Of a DNA stretch of 52,065 bases, positions 38,046 through 46,875 are shown piece by piece; the first letter of the stretch is position 1, and each line of letters starts with the position of its first letter. The notes beneath the pieces are model-generated. The model was not told where the DNA came from, did no database searches, and was given only the letters and a program-made list of their open reading frames with translations. The DNA is from Rhodocyclaceae bacterium (GTDB lineage Bacteria; Pseudomonadota; Gammaproteobacteria; Burkholderiales; Rhodocyclaceae). Position numbers and translations under genes: made by a program. The stretch is from positions 1-52,065 of the forward strand of contig JAEUNJ010000044.1 of the NCBI GenBank assembly GCA_016791145.1. The letters run 5' to 3'.

Positions 38046-38426
38046 ATGACGGAAAAGACCGACAGCACCCGGACCGACGACGCCGCCCGCCCGGAACCCA
38101 CCCTCCTGCCGCCCGTGGATGTGATCGAGGATGCCGAGGGGATTACCCTCTATGCCGACCTGCCCGGGGTGCCCAAGGACAAGCTGAACCTCCACGTGGA
38201 GGCGGACACGCTGACCATCGAGGCGGACATCCAACTTGAGATACCGGCCGGGATGGAATCGACCTATGCCGAGGTCAGCCTGCCGCGCTATCGCCGGGTA
38301 TTCACCCTGTCCAAGGAACTGGACTCCGGCAAGGTCTCGGCCGAATTCGCCCAGGGCGTGCTGAGGCTGCGCATTCCCAAGGCGGCCCACGCACAGCCAC
38401 GGAAAGTCGAAATCCGCGTGGAGTGA
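38046..38426 (+). CDS. Hsp20/alpha-crystallin family small heat-shock protein (second of two)
   Basis: 126 residues. The alpha-crystallin domain covers about 20-115, with VIEDAEGITLYADLPGVPKD, LNLHVEADTLTIEADI and a C-terminal FAQGVLRLRIPKA. GAGGAGGA at 38031-38038 gives a strong ribosome binding site overlapping the end of the first gene. The two proteins differ clearly in sequence, as in the paired IbpA/IbpB-like arrangement where two small heat-shock proteins co-assemble. They form one heat-inducible operon ending at the hairpin 38436-38460. Confidence 0.92.
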   Translation: MTEKTDSTRTDDAARPEPTLLPPVDVIEDAEGITLYADLPGVPKDKLNLHVEADTLTIEADIQLEIPAGMESTYAEVSLPRYRRVFTLSKELDSGKVSAEFAQGVLRLRIPKAAHAQPRKVEIRVE

Positions 38427-38435
38427 GGACGGCCT

Positions 38436-38460
38436 GGTTCCCGGCCCGGCGCCGGGAACC
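38436..38460. terminator. Bidirectional hairpin between hsp20 operon and potassium channel gene
   Basis: GGTTCCCGGC (38436-38445) and GCCGGGAACC (38451-38460) form a perfect 10-bp stem with a 5-base loop in the 43-bp gap between two converging genes. No T tract follows, but position and symmetry fit a shared terminator. Confidence 0.6.
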
Positions 38461-38469
38461 CGCGTCGCT

Positions 38470-40128
38470 TCAGGAGCCGGCGGGGCGGGGCGGGGCGGCC
38501 GGCCGGAATTCCTCCCGGTACCTGTCCAAACTGCGGGCCGACCCGCAGACGAACACCACGTCACCGGCCTCGACCCGGAACCCGGGCTCGAAATTGACCA
38601 CCACCCGTTCGCCGCGCTCGACGGCCACCACCGCGGCGCCGGTCCTTTCCCGCACCTGGGCCTTCCAGGGATGGGCGCCCGCCAGACCACCGGGGCCGAC
38701 GCGGATGAAGCGCAGTTGCTCCTCCAGGATCAAGTCGTCGCGGTCGAGCAACTGGCCGGCGAGGATCTGTCCGGCCACCTGGCCGATGGACAGGGCGAAA
38801 TCGGCCCCGGCCTCATAAAGCCGCGCCACGTTGGGGGCCCGATTGACCCGGGCGATGAGGGGCACGTGGCCGGCATAATCGCGCACGACAGCGGCGGCGA
38901 ACACGCCCGCGCTGTCGTTGCTGAGGGCCAGCACCACGGCCTTCGCCGTCTTCACGCCGGCCTGGTCCAGCGTCGATTGCTCCAGGACATTGCCCACCAC
39001 GCCGACTCCGGGCTGGGGCGCCGGATCGATGACGACGGTCGATTCGCCCGCGTCCTCGAGCATCTGCACGACCTTGTGCCCGACCGCCCCGTAGCCGGCG
39101 ACGACGATCGGGCCTTCCCGGTTAACCGGCGTGGCGAGGTCTTCGATGCGACGCAGGCTGTCCCCCGGGCCGACGGCCACCAGGATCGCCCCGGCCCCGA
39201 CCCGCGTGTCGGGGCCCTCCACCAGCCGGAATTGTCCGGCGGACCACTGGCCGATGATGGTCACCCCGTGCTGCTCCCGCATGCGCAGATCCCCGAGCCG
39301 CCGGCCTGCCAGGGGGCTGTCCTCCCGGACCCGGAATTCGGCCACGTCCACGTGGCCGCCCAGCAGGCGCAGGCCCTCGTGGCGGGGGTTGATCCTAGTG
39401 CTGGCCCGGGCTGCCAGGGCTGCCGCCAACACATGGGAGGGCGTGAACACCGCCGTAGCGCCGATCTTCTCCATCGGGGCCCGGTGCAGCGGATCGGCGC
39501 ACAGGGCGAGGATGGGACCCCGGAAGCCAAATTCCCGGGCGATCAGGATGAAGGTGGCGCCCAGATGGTCATCCGCGTTGGTGACCAGTGCCCGGGCCCT
39601 TTCAACCCCGGCCAGCAGGTTCGCCTGTTCCTCCAGGTTGCCGGCCACCACGTCGTACCCCCGATCGCGAAGGGTGCGGGCAAGGACGTCGTCCTGCTCC
39701 AGGATGACCAGGGGAATCCCCTCCCGCCCGAGTTCTCCGACCAGGGTGTCCACGGCGGGGCTGTAACGCTGGATCAGCACCCGGCCGTCCATGGGCGGCA
39801 ACTTGCGCGGCAGCCGCGCCTCGAACTGCTCCTCCAGGTAGGGCAGCACGTAGAACGGGAAGAAGAGCACGTACAGGAACATGCCGAAGACCTGGGTGAA
39901 GATCACCAGCAGGTTCATCAGCGGATGGTGCCAGTGGGCGTCGGAGCCGTACCCGGTGGTCGTCAGGGTTTCCGAGGCCCACTCGATGCTGCTCCAGAAA
40001 TCGCGCGGGTTGTTTTCCAGAGTGGCCATCCCGACCATGTACAGGGACCCGAGCAGCACGATGATGAGCGGCACGGCGCCGAGCAGCATGAAAAGCCGCC
40101 GCGTGGAACGCCTGAACGGAACTGCCAT
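38470..40128 (-). CDS. Potassium channel with two RCK (TrkA-N/TrkA-C) modules
   Basis: 552 residues. Two membrane helices (about 13-36 and 71-94) flank a pore helix with the selectivity filter TTTGYG (56-61), the mark of K+ channels. The cytoplasmic part has two TrkA-N/TrkA-C units: the first starts at RVLIQRYSPAVDTLVGEL, the second at PIVVAGYGAVGHKVVQML, a canonical Rossmann GxGxxG-like motif, while the first lacks the glycines. The channel is probably ligand-gated by nucleotides or Ca2+ through the RCK ring. GGGAGGA before the ATG at 40126-40128 supports the start. It is convergent with the hsp20 operon. Confidence 0.93.
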   Translation of the reverse strand: MAVPFRRSTRRLFMLLGAVPLIIVLLGSLYMVGMATLENNPRDFWSSIEWASETLTTTGYGSDAHWHHPLMNLLVIFTQVFGMFLYVLFFPFYVLPYLEEQFEARLPRKLPPMDGRVLIQRYSPAVDTLVGELGREGIPLVILEQDDVLARTLRDRGYDVVAGNLEEQANLLAGVERARALVTNADDHLGATFILIAREFGFRGPILALCADPLHRAPMEKIGATAVFTPSHVLAAALAARASTRINPRHEGLRLLGGHVDVAEFRVREDSPLAGRRLGDLRMREQHGVTIIGQWSAGQFRLVEGPDTRVGAGAILVAVGPGDSLRRIEDLATPVNREGPIVVAGYGAVGHKVVQMLEDAGESTVVIDPAPQPGVGVVGNVLEQSTLDQAGVKTAKAVVLALSNDSAGVFAAAVVRDYAGHVPLIARVNRAPNVARLYEAGADFALSIGQVAGQILAGQLLDRDDLILEEQLRFIRVGPGGLAGAHPWKAQVRERTGAAVVAVERGERVVVNFEPGFRVEAGDVVFVCGSARSLDRYREEFRPAAPPRPAGS

Positions 40129-40494
40129 TTGGATCCTCCCCAGGATCGGATTCGGCCGTCGCCGGAATGGCGGGATTCCCCATCCCGCCGCGACACCCGA
40201 TTCTAGTGCGGGGCCCGGGTGGGAGAGGCGCGCGCAAGCCTCTGGTGGGAGTGGCGTTGCGGAAATCGCGGCGGGTGGATCGATGCGCCATGGGCCTCGA
40301 GGTGCGGCATGGTTTTATAATTTGACATAATACACATTATCCGCCTATTGAAGGTACTCTCAGCCGAGCTGCGTCGGCCCCACCGGCACCGGATCCGAGG
40401 CCCCGATTCCCGTTCCAGGCCGACCCGAACCCTTCATCTTCCAGCGAATTCCAACCCCCGACCGGACCCACCCGCCTGGCGTTCGCCGGGCACC
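40129..40494. other. 366-bp spacer with an AT-rich promoter island
   Basis: Lies upstream of the potassium channel gene and downstream of the ankyrin gene, both on the minus strand. An AT-rich core at 40311-40350 stands out. It holds TATAAT (40316-40321), TTGACA (40322-40327) and the inverted repeat ATAAT (40327-40331) / ATTAT (40336-40340). On the minus strand TATTAT (40332-40327) could be a -10 box for the channel gene, giving a leader of about 190 bases. The remaining spacer is GC-rich with no supported gene. Confidence 0.45.
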
Positions 40495-41124
40495 TCAATC
40501 GCCCAGGGCTTCCTCCAGGAGCTTCACGATCTCCCGGTGATTGCCGGCCTTGGCCCAGCTCAAGGCAGTCGCCTGGTCGTCGTTGGCGATCTCCGGGTCC
40601 GCGTCGGACTCCAACAGGGCCTTCACCACTTCCAGGTGGCCGTTGCGCGCCGCGACCATCAGCGCGGTCGATCCGTTGTTGGCCTGGCCATCCACGTCCG
40701 CCCCCTTGCCGACCAGGTAACGCACGACCTCCACGTGCCCGTCGAAGGCCGCGTAGATCAGCGGCGTCCAGCCCTTGGGCTCCAGGTCGGCGCCGCCCTC
40801 GACGAGCCGCTTCACCACCGGCAGGTGCCCTTTCAGGCTGGCCAGCAGCAAGGCCGTATCGCCGAAGCGGTTCGGCTTGTTGACGTTGGCGCGGCTGCGC
40901 ACGAGAAAATCCGTCAGGGGCAGATTGCCGTTCAGGGCTGCCAGCATCAGCAGGGTCATCCCCGACGGGTCGGTGGTATTCACGTCCATGCCCCGGCGGA
41001 CCAGTTGAACGACGGTCTCGGTGTCCCCCTCGGCGGCGGCTTTGACGATATCGTCGTATGCGCCCGCCCGGGCACCCGTCACGACGGCGAGGAAGATCAA
41101 TGCAAACAGCCAGTTGCGAATCAT
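40495..41124 (-). CDS. Exported ankyrin-repeat protein
   Basis: 209 residues. A signal peptide (RNWLFALIFLAVVTGARA, about 1-20) precedes five to six ankyrin repeats, for example AAAEGDTETVVQLVRRGMDV, MTLLMLAALNGNLPLTDFLV, and STALMVAARNGHLEVVKALL. Ankyrin repeats bind other proteins; this one is probably periplasmic. Its ATG (41122-41124) overlaps the tatD stop, so it is the last gene of the minus-strand mltG-tmk-holB-pilZ-tatD operon. A similar association of an ankyrin protein with this operon is known in related bacteria only as a general tendency; the partner is unknown. Confidence 0.88.
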   Translation of the reverse strand: MIRNWLFALIFLAVVTGARAGAYDDIVKAAAEGDTETVVQLVRRGMDVNTTDPSGMTLLMLAALNGNLPLTDFLVRSRANVNKPNRFGDTALLLASLKGHLPVVKRLVEGGADLEPKGWTPLIYAAFDGHVEVVRYLVGKGADVDGQANNGSTALMVAARNGHLEVVKALLESDADPEIANDDQATALSWAKAGNHREIVKLLEEALGD

Positions 41125-41888
41125 CCGGGTATCCCGAAAAGGCGAAAGAAATTGTCCGTGGTCTGCCGCGCCAGCTCGTCGAAGCCGGTTTCCCGGGTTT
41201 CCGCAAGGTGGGCGGCCACGTGGCGTACGTAGGCCGGCTCGTTCGTCCTGCCCCGATGCGGCACCGGCGCCAGGTAAGGCGCATCGGTTTCCACCAGGAG
41301 CCGCTCCGCGGGTACCTTCCGGGCGACCTCCCGAAGTTCGGCCGCGTTCTTGAAGGTGACGATGCCCGAGAAGCTCACATGGAAACCCATGTCCAGGGCC
41401 GCTTCGGCGGTGGCCCAGGATTCCGTGAAGCAGTGGAAGACTCCGCCCACCTCGGCGGCTCTTTCCTCCCGCAGGATCTTCAGCGTGTCCGCCGGCGCCT
41501 CCCGGCTATGGACGATCAGGGGCTTGCCGCATTCCCTCGCCGCCCGGATGTGTACCCGGAAACGGTCCCGCTGCCATTCCAGATCCCCGGTCAGGCGGTA
41601 GTAGTCCAGCCCGGTTTCGCCGATGGCGACCACGCGCGGGTGGCCAGCGAGCCGGACCAGGTCCGCCACGCCCGGTTCCAGGCCACCCTGCCCGTCCGGA
41701 TGCACGCCCACGGAGCAGACGATCTGCTCGTGTGCCTCCGCCAGCGCGAGGATGTCGGGGAACTTCTCCAGGCTCACGCCGGCACACAGGGCATGCGTGA
41801 CGTCGGCTTCGCCCATGCGGGCGAGCAATTGGGGCACCCGACCGGCGAAGTCGGGGAAATCCAGGTGGCAATGGGAATCGACCAGCAT
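41121..41888 (-). CDS. tatD: TatD family metal-dependent DNase
   Basis: 255 residues. The TIM-barrel metal ligands are at DSHCHLDFPDF, GETGLDYY (Glu), HSREAP, FHCFTESW and LVETDAPYLAP. TatD enzymes hydrolyse DNA from 3' ends and may act in DNA repair; despite the name they are not required for Tat export. It sits 28 bp downstream of pilZ and overlaps the ankyrin gene by four bases. Confidence 0.94.
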   Translation of the reverse strand: MLVDSHCHLDFPDFAGRVPQLLARMGEADVTHALCAGVSLEKFPDILALAEAHEQIVCSVGVHPDGQGGLEPGVADLVRLAGHPRVVAIGETGLDYYRLTGDLEWQRDRFRVHIRAARECGKPLIVHSREAPADTLKILREERAAEVGGVFHCFTESWATAEAALDMGFHVSFSGIVTFKNAAELREVARKVPAERLLVETDAPYLAPVPHRGRTNEPAYVRHVAAHLAETRETGFDELARQTTDNFFRLFGIPG

Positions 41889-41916
41889 GGGATGCGCGCC
41901 CGCCGGCGCGGGACGT

Positions 41917-42288
41917 TCAGATGGTATGGGTGGGACGGGACGAATTCAGGTGGCCGCCCAGGATGGTCTCGATCTTGTTCCGGGCCGCCTGGCCGCTTTC
42001 GTCGGCACTGAAGCGGACCCCGATCCCCTGGTTCTTGTTCCCCTGGGCACCCGCCGGGGTGATCCACACCACCGTACCGGCGATCGGCAGTCGGGCGGGT
42101 TCGTCCATCAGGGTGAGCAGCATGAAGATTTCGTCGCCGATGGCGTACGGACGCGTGGTGGGAATGAAGAGGCCGCCCTGCTTGATGAAGGGCATGTAGG
42201 CCGCGTAGAGGGCCGACTTGGAATTGATGTTGAGCGAGAGGACCGCCGGCCGGGCCGCCGACGCCGCCTTCGGGTTCGGATCGTTCAC
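41917..42288 (-). CDS. pilZ: PilZ domain protein (type IV pilus type)
   Basis: 123 residues. It aligns with PilZ itself: VLSLNINSKSALYAAYMPF, GGLFIPTTRPY, GDEIFMLLTLMD and GTVVWITPAGAQ. Like PilZ of Pseudomonas, it lacks the RXXXR and (D/N)XSXXG residues needed for cyclic di-GMP, so it probably acts through protein contacts in type IV pilus assembly. The start is a GTG (42286-42288) overlapping the holB stop by four bases, so it depends on holB translation. The holB-pilZ-tatD order is widespread in proteobacteria. Confidence 0.92.
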   Translation of the reverse strand: MNDPNPKAASAARPAVLSLNINSKSALYAAYMPFIKQGGLFIPTTRPYAIGDEIFMLLTLMDEPARLPIAGTVVWITPAGAQGNKNQGIGVRFSADESGQAARNKIETILGGHLNSSRPTHTI

Positions 42289-43334
42289 GGTTTGGTCGCG
42301 ATGGCCATCAGGAAACGGGCCGCCAGATCCTCCAGGAAAAGCTGAGCGTTCAAGGGGTGTTGACTGACCATCCTAATCCGAAGCAATTCATTGTAGCAGG
42401 CGAGCAGCCTTGGAATCGAGAGGCCCCGGGCGCCCTTCTCCACCGCCGCCCGGTGGGCCGCCATGAATCGGACCTGCCCCGCCAGACTGAACAGGATCAG
42501 ATCGAATACCCAGCGCTGGACGAGGCCCACCAGATTCTCCCGGGTCAGGCCGTCCTGATCCTTCACCAGCGTACCCCACCGCGCCGCTAGGCTCACCGGA
42601 TCGGTTCCCGTTTCCTGCAGGCTCGCGATGACCGCCCTCGCGGCCGCGCTTCGGCCGTCTTCCAGCCACTCCCTGGCCGCCACCGGCGCTCCCCCGAGGA
42701 CCGGCAGCAGCGCGCCGGCCTCCGCCCCCACGCCCTCGGCATGGAGCCAGGCCAGGGCCAGGTCCTCCCGCGGGCGCGGCAGCGTGACCCGCCGACATCG
42801 GCTGATCACAGTGGGAAGCAGCCGCCGCCATGCACTGGATGACAATACAAAATAGACAGTTGAAGGTGGTTCTTCAAGTATCTTAAGAAGTGCATTGGCG
42901 GCCGCCGGGTTCATCGCTTCGGCCGGATCGAGGACGATCACCCGATTTCCGCGCCGGTGACTGCCGGTGAAGACGAAATCCTCGAGCGCGCGAATCTGCT
43001 CGATGCGGATCTGGGTGGATTTCTTCTTTTCCGGCTTGCGGGAACGCGACGCCTCGGCCTCCTCGCCCTCGCCCTCCTCCTCGTCGGCCTCCGGAATCAC
43101 CCTCCGGTAGTCGGGGTGCGTCCCGGCGGCCAGCCACCGGCAGGACTCGCATTTGCCGCAGGCGCCCGCCCCCGTTCCCTGGGCGCCGTCGCAGAGGAGA
43201 CGCGCTGCCAGCGCCTGGGAAAAGACATCCTGACCCCATCCCGGTTCCCCGGCCACCAACACTGCGGCGGGGATCGCATCGGGGGTGCCGAAAAGCGTGT
43301 TCCATGTTTCGGCATGCCACGGAAGAATTGGCAT
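42285..43334 (-). CDS. holB: DNA polymerase III subunit delta prime
   Basis: 349 residues. The clamp-loader AAA+ fold shows a degenerate P loop (AGEPGWGQD, without the GK[S/T]), as expected because delta prime does not hydrolyse ATP. A zinc module has Cys residues in CGKCESC with an upstream Cys (LLCDGAQ). VIVLDPAEAMNPAAANALLK and ILEEPPS follow, with SRC[R]-type ISRCRRVTL. Delta prime loads the sliding clamp as part of the gamma complex. An insertion rich in Glu and Lys (about residues 85-105, EADEEEGEGEEAEASRSRK) is unusual. The ATG at 43332-43334 lies one base from the tmk stop. Confidence 0.95.
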   Translation of the reverse strand: MPILPWHAETWNTLFGTPDAIPAAVLVAGEPGWGQDVFSQALAARLLCDGAQGTGAGACGKCESCRWLAAGTHPDYRRVIPEADEEEGEGEEAEASRSRKPEKKKSTQIRIEQIRALEDFVFTGSHRRGNRVIVLDPAEAMNPAAANALLKILEEPPSTVYFVLSSSAWRRLLPTVISRCRRVTLPRPREDLALAWLHAEGVGAEAGALLPVLGGAPVAAREWLEDGRSAAARAVIASLQETGTDPVSLAARWGTLVKDQDGLTRENLVGLVQRWVFDLILFSLAGQVRFMAAHRAAVEKGARGLSIPRLLACYNELLRIRMVSQHPLNAQLFLEDLAARFLMAIATKP

Positions 43335-43335
43335 T

Positions 43336-43944
43336 TCAGACAGTTGTAAAAATTACTTCGAGTGCTTTCTGAATTTCACCGACGCCCTTTCGGCTGTCGA
43401 TGATCCGGAAGCGCGCGGGCGATTCCGTCGCGCGGCGCAGATAGGCCTGCCGCACACGTGCGAAGAAATCCGTCTTTTCCTGTTCAAAGCGGTCCGGCGC
43501 CGCCCCCGTGCCCTGGAGGCGCATCGCGGCGACCTCTTCGGGCAGGTCGAAGAGCAAAGTCAGGTCGGGTTGGACAGGGCCCTGGACCCAGTGCTCCAGC
43601 GCCGCGATACGGTTCCAGTCCAGGCCCCGGCCACCCCCCTGATAGGCGAAGGTCGCATCGGTGAAGCGGTCCGAGACCACCCAGTCCCCCGCCTCGAGGG
43701 CCGGCACGATCACCCGTGCCAGGTGCTCCCGCCGGGCCGCGAACATGAGCAGCGTCTCGGTGTCCTGGTGCATGGGGTCGGCCAACAGCAGCGCCCGCAG
43801 TTTCTCCCCGAGGGGCGTCCCCCCCGGCTCCCGGGTCTGCACCACGCCGAGGCCGCGGCTTCGCAGGCGCTCCACCAGCCAGGCCAGGTGGGTGCTCTTT
43901 CCCGCCCCGTCTATCCCTTCCAGCGTAATGAACTTTCCGCGCAC
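43336..43944 (-). CDS. tmk: Thymidylate kinase
   Basis: 202 residues. P loop [10 protein letters not shown], then [13 protein letters not shown], then [16 protein letters not shown] and a lid region with the Arg-containing REPGG. The enzyme phosphorylates dTMP to dTDP with ATP. The start is a GTG (43942-43944) with GGAGGA about ten bases upstream. It lies 23 bp after mltG and one base before holB, in an operon linking precursor supply and replication. Confidence 0.96.
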   Translation of the reverse strand: MRGKFITLEGIDGAGKSTHLAWLVERLRSRGLGVVQTREPGGTPLGEKLRALLLADPMHQDTETLLMFAARREHLARVIVPALEAGDWVVSDRFTDATFAYQGGGRGLDWNRIAALEHWVQGPVQPDLTLLFDLPEEVAAMRLQGTGAAPDRFEQEKTDFFARVRQAYLRRATESPARFRIIDSRKGVGEIQKALEVIFTTV

Positions 43945-43967
43945 GGCGGCGATTCCTCCTCGATCCT

Positions 43968-44957
43968 TCAGCGTCTCTGGTAGCGGTTCACGGCCCGGTT
44001 GTGGTCCTCCAGGGTCCGCGAGAACTGGGAACTGCCGTCGCCGCGGGCGACGAAGTAGAGGTCGTCAACCCTTGCGGGCGCCAGGGCCGCCTGGATGGAG
44101 GCGAGGCCGGGCATGGCGATCGGCGTGGGCGGCAGTCCCGGCCGCGTGTAGGTATTGTAGGGGCCGTCGGCCAGCAGGTCGCGCTTTCGCAGGTTCCCGT
44201 CGAACCGGCTCCCCAGGCCGTAGATCACCGTCGGATCCGTCTGCAGGAGCATCCCCCGGCGCAGGCGATTGACGAAGACGGCGGCGATGCGCGGCCGGTC
44301 CTCGGCGCGGCCGGTCTCCTTTTCCACGATGGAGGCCATGACCAGGGCCTGGTAGGGCGTGCCGTAGGGCAGGTTCGCCGCCCGGCCCTGCCATTCGGTC
44401 TCCAGTCGCCTTTTCATCATCCGGTAGGCCCGCTTCAGCACGTCCAGATCGGCACTCTGCCGGGCGAACAGATAGGTATCCGGGAAAAAGAGCCCCTCGG
44501 GGTGGCTTTCCGCGCCGCCCACGCGGAGCAGGATTTCCCCGTCGGTCAGGCCTTGCGTGTCGTGGCGCAGGTCCGGATGGGTGTCGAGCGCCCGGCGCAA
44601 CTGGGCGAAGGTCCAGCCCTCGACCAGCAGAACCTCCGCCTGGGTTACGTCGCCCCGGGTCAGCTTGCTGAGCAATTCCCAGGCGGTGACGCCGGAGGTC
44701 ACCTCGTAGCTTCCCGCCTTGATGGCCGAGGCGCGGCCCGAAAGGCGTCCGAGGAGTTCGAATTGCCAGGGCGCGAAGCCGACCCCCGCCTCGGCCATCT
44801 GTCCAGCGGCGGAACGCAGGCTGCTGCCGGGCTTGACGGTGAAGTCCAGCGGACTGGCGGAGAGGGGAAGGGCTCCGTGGGCGAAATGGGCAAGCCACGC
44901 GGCGAACCCGGCGGCGAGGACCAGGAGCGCCAGGAGCAGGCGTTTGAGCAGACCCAT
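43968..44957 (-). CDS. mltG: Endolytic transglycosylase MltG
   Basis: 329 residues. One N-terminal membrane helix (about 5-28, [17 protein letters not shown]) precedes a LysM-like region and the YceG domain. The catalytic Glu lies in [17 protein letters not shown], and further marks are [21 protein letters not shown] and [18 protein letters not shown]. MltG cleaves nascent glycan strands and probably sets their length. The ATG at 44955-44957 is chosen at the membrane helix; an open frame continues upstream. It is first in the operon mltG-tmk-holB-pilZ-tatD-ankyrin and divergent from ygfZ. Confidence 0.94.
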   Translation of the reverse strand: MGLLKRLLLALLVLAAGFAAWLAHFAHGALPLSASPLDFTVKPGSSLRSAAGQMAEAGVGFAPWQFELLGRLSGRASAIKAGSYEVTSGVTAWELLSKLTRGDVTQAEVLLVEGWTFAQLRRALDTHPDLRHDTQGLTDGEILLRVGGAESHPEGLFFPDTYLFARQSADLDVLKRAYRMMKRRLETEWQGRAANLPYGTPYQALVMASIVEKETGRAEDRPRIAAVFVNRLRRGMLLQTDPTVIYGLGSRFDGNLRKRDLLADGPYNTYTRPGLPPTPIAMPGLASIQAALAPARVDDLYFVARGDGSSQFSRTLEDHNRAVNRYQRR

Positions 44958-44983
44958 GGAAAAGGTGGTCGGGGGGCAGCGGA

Positions 44984-44989
44984 TATAAT
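44984..44989 (+). promoter_or_regulatory. -10 box in the ygfZ/mltG divergent spacer
   Basis: A perfect TATAAT at 44984-44989 lies 40 bases before the ygfZ ATG in the 71-bp divergent spacer. The complementary strand offers TATTAT for mltG. No good -35 is visible for either. Confidence 0.4.
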
Positions 44990-45028
44990 ACCCGCCATCC
45001 CCACCCAGCCCCTCCACGAGGAGAGAAC

Positions 45029-46051
45029 ATGTCCGGAGATTGGAAGAACTTCATTGCCGCACAAGGGCTTGTGGACGACGGCCGCAGTTTTGGCGATGGG
45101 CCGGCCGAATTGGCCGCCGCCCGGGACGGGACGGTGGTCGTCCCCGTCCTCGACGACGGCCTGATCCTCGCGGCCGGCGAGGATGCCGTCCCATTTCTCC
45201 ACAACCTCCTGACCAACGACGTCACGCATCTTGGCGCCGACGAGGTCCGGTTTGCGGGCCTGTGCACGGCGAAGGGACGCCTGATCGCCAGCTTCGAGAT
45301 GTGGCGCGATCCGCGTGGCGTGATGCTGCTGGCGGCCGCCGACATCCTCGATCCGATCCAGAAGAAGCTGTCCATGTACGTGCTGCGCAGCAAGGTCCGC
45401 CTGTCCCGGGCCACCGAGGACACCGTGCTGATCGGACTGGCCGGCCCGGAGGCCGGATCGGCCCTGGCCCGCCTGGGCGCGGCCGTGCCGGCCGCGCGCA
45501 GCACGGCGGCCTTCCCCGGCGGCATCGCCGCGAGGCTGGACGAGCGCAGGATTCTGCTCGCCGTCGCGGCGCCCGAGGCCCAGCAGGTCTGGAGCGCCCT
45601 GGCGGCGCAGGCAAGACCGGCCGGCACGGCGGCCTGGCGTTGGCTCGAGATCCTGGCCGGGCGCCCGAGGGTGGTGGCGGAAACCCAGGAAGCCTTCGTC
45701 CCCCAGATGGTCAACATGGAAATCCCGGAGGTCGGTGGAGTGAGCTTCAAGAAAGGCTGCTACCCGGGCCAGGAGATCGTCGCGCGAACCCAGTACCTCG
45801 GGAAGGTGAAGCGCCGCATGTTCCGTGGCCGCCTCGCGGAGAACCTGCCCGCGGGTACCGACCTGTTCACGCCGGAAGCCGGCGACCAGCACTGCGGCGC
45901 CTTGGTCAGCGTCGCGCCCTCCCCGGACGGCGGCTACGACACCCTCTTCGTCGTCCAGTCCTCAGGCGCCGAGGCGGGTGAGGTCCACGCCGGAAGCCCG
46001 GCCGGACCGCGGATCGACCTGCTCCCCCTGCCCTACGCGCTACCCGCCTGA
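45029..46051 (+). CDS. ygfZ: Folate-binding iron-sulfur cluster repair protein YgfZ
   Basis: 340 residues. The family motif KGCYPGQEIVARTQYLGKVK is present, with its conserved Cys. The N-terminus has VPVLDDGLILAAGEDAVPFL and LLTNDV, as in aminomethyltransferase-like YgfZ/GcvT folds. YgfZ helps make or repair iron-sulfur clusters in a folate-dependent manner. The ATG at 45029 has GAGGAGAG just upstream (45018-45025). Confidence 0.95.
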   Translation: MSGDWKNFIAAQGLVDDGRSFGDGPAELAAARDGTVVVPVLDDGLILAAGEDAVPFLHNLLTNDVTHLGADEVRFAGLCTAKGRLIASFEMWRDPRGVMLLAAADILDPIQKKLSMYVLRSKVRLSRATEDTVLIGLAGPEAGSALARLGAAVPAARSTAAFPGGIAARLDERRILLAVAAPEAQQVWSALAAQARPAGTAAWRWLEILAGRPRVVAETQEAFVPQMVNMEIPEVGGVSFKKGCYPGQEIVARTQYLGKVKRRMFRGRLAENLPAGTDLFTPEAGDQHCGALVSVAPSPDGGYDTLFVVQSSGAEAGEVHAGSPAGPRIDLLPLPYALPA

Positions 46052-46104
46052 CGGGCCGTTTTCGCAGCCGGCTGCGATAATCCGGAGCGAGCCGCAAACC
46101 CGCC

Positions 46105-46875
46105 ATGTGCCTGATTCTCCTGGCCTGGAAGGCGCACCCGTGCTTCCCCCTCGTGGTGGCCGCCAACCGGGACGAGTTCTTCGCGCGGCCGACGGCCGCG
46201 GCCGGCTTCTGGAAGGAGTCGCCCGCGGTGTTGGCGGGCCGGGACCTGCAGGCCGGCGGCACCTGGATGGGCTACACGCGGGATGGCCGTTTCGCGGCCC
46301 TGACCAATTTCCGGGATCCGGCCCAGATGCGCAAGGACGCCGAGAGCCGGGGCGGCCTGGTGGCCGGATTCCTCGCCGGAGGCGAATTTCCGGCGGACTA
46401 CATAGCCCGGATTGCGCCCGGTGCGGCCCGCTACAACGGGTTCAACCTGCTCGTGGCCGACCGGGACGACCTGGCCTGGTACAGCAATGTGGGGGGCGAA
46501 CGGCGGATGCTGGCGCCCGGTATCTACGGTGTCTCCAACCACCTGCTGGATACACCCTGGCCAAAGCTTCAGGCCGCCAAGTCGGCCCTGGCCCGGGCCC
46601 TCGACGCTTTGCCGGAGGACGATGCCCTGTTCGACCTGCTGCGGGACGACGGAATCCATCCCGACGAGGCCTTGCCGCGTACCGGGGTCAGCCTGGAATG
46701 GGAAAGGGTCCTGTCTAGCGCCTTCGTGAAGGCGCCCGGCTACGGCACCCGAAGTTCGACCGTGCTCCTCGCCGACGGGAATGGAAGGGTGGTGTTCGAC
46801 GAGCAGACCTGGCTTCCGGGCGGAGCGCCCGGCGGCCGTATGCGCTTCCGGTTCAGCTTGCGGCCCGCGCCATGA
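46105..46875 (+). CDS. NRDE family protein (TANGO2-like)
   Basis: 256 residues. It starts with MCLILLAW, whose Cys2 is the putative N-terminal nucleophile, followed by VVAANRDEFFARPTAAA and the family name motif NRDE. WMGYTRDGRFAALTNFRDP follows. Related proteins in eukaryotes (TANGO2) affect heme or lipid traffic, and the bacterial role is unclear. A GATAAT (46076-46081) next to a 14-bp palindrome (46063-46076) lies upstream and may be the promoter. Its last 23 bases overlap the end of the L,D-transpeptidase-GNAT gene on the other strand. Confidence 0.92.
   Translation: MCLILLAWKAHPCFPLVVAANRDEFFARPTAAAGFWKESPAVLAGRDLQAGGTWMGYTRDGRFAALTNFRDPAQMRKDAESRGGLVAGFLAGGEFPADYIARIAPGAARYNGFNLLVADRDDLAWYSNVGGERRMLAPGIYGVSNHLLDTPWPKLQAAKSALARALDALPEDDALFDLLRDDGIHPDEALPRTGVSLEWERVLSSAFVKAPGYGTRSSTVLLADGNGRVVFDEQTWLPGGAPGGRMRFRFSLRPAP

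Noticed and set aside
40348..41232. A plus-strand frame starting inside the AT-rich spacer and running opposite the ankyrin gene
   Set aside because: The product lacks family features and the opposite strand encodes clear ankyrin repeats; the TTGACA upstream alone is not enough.
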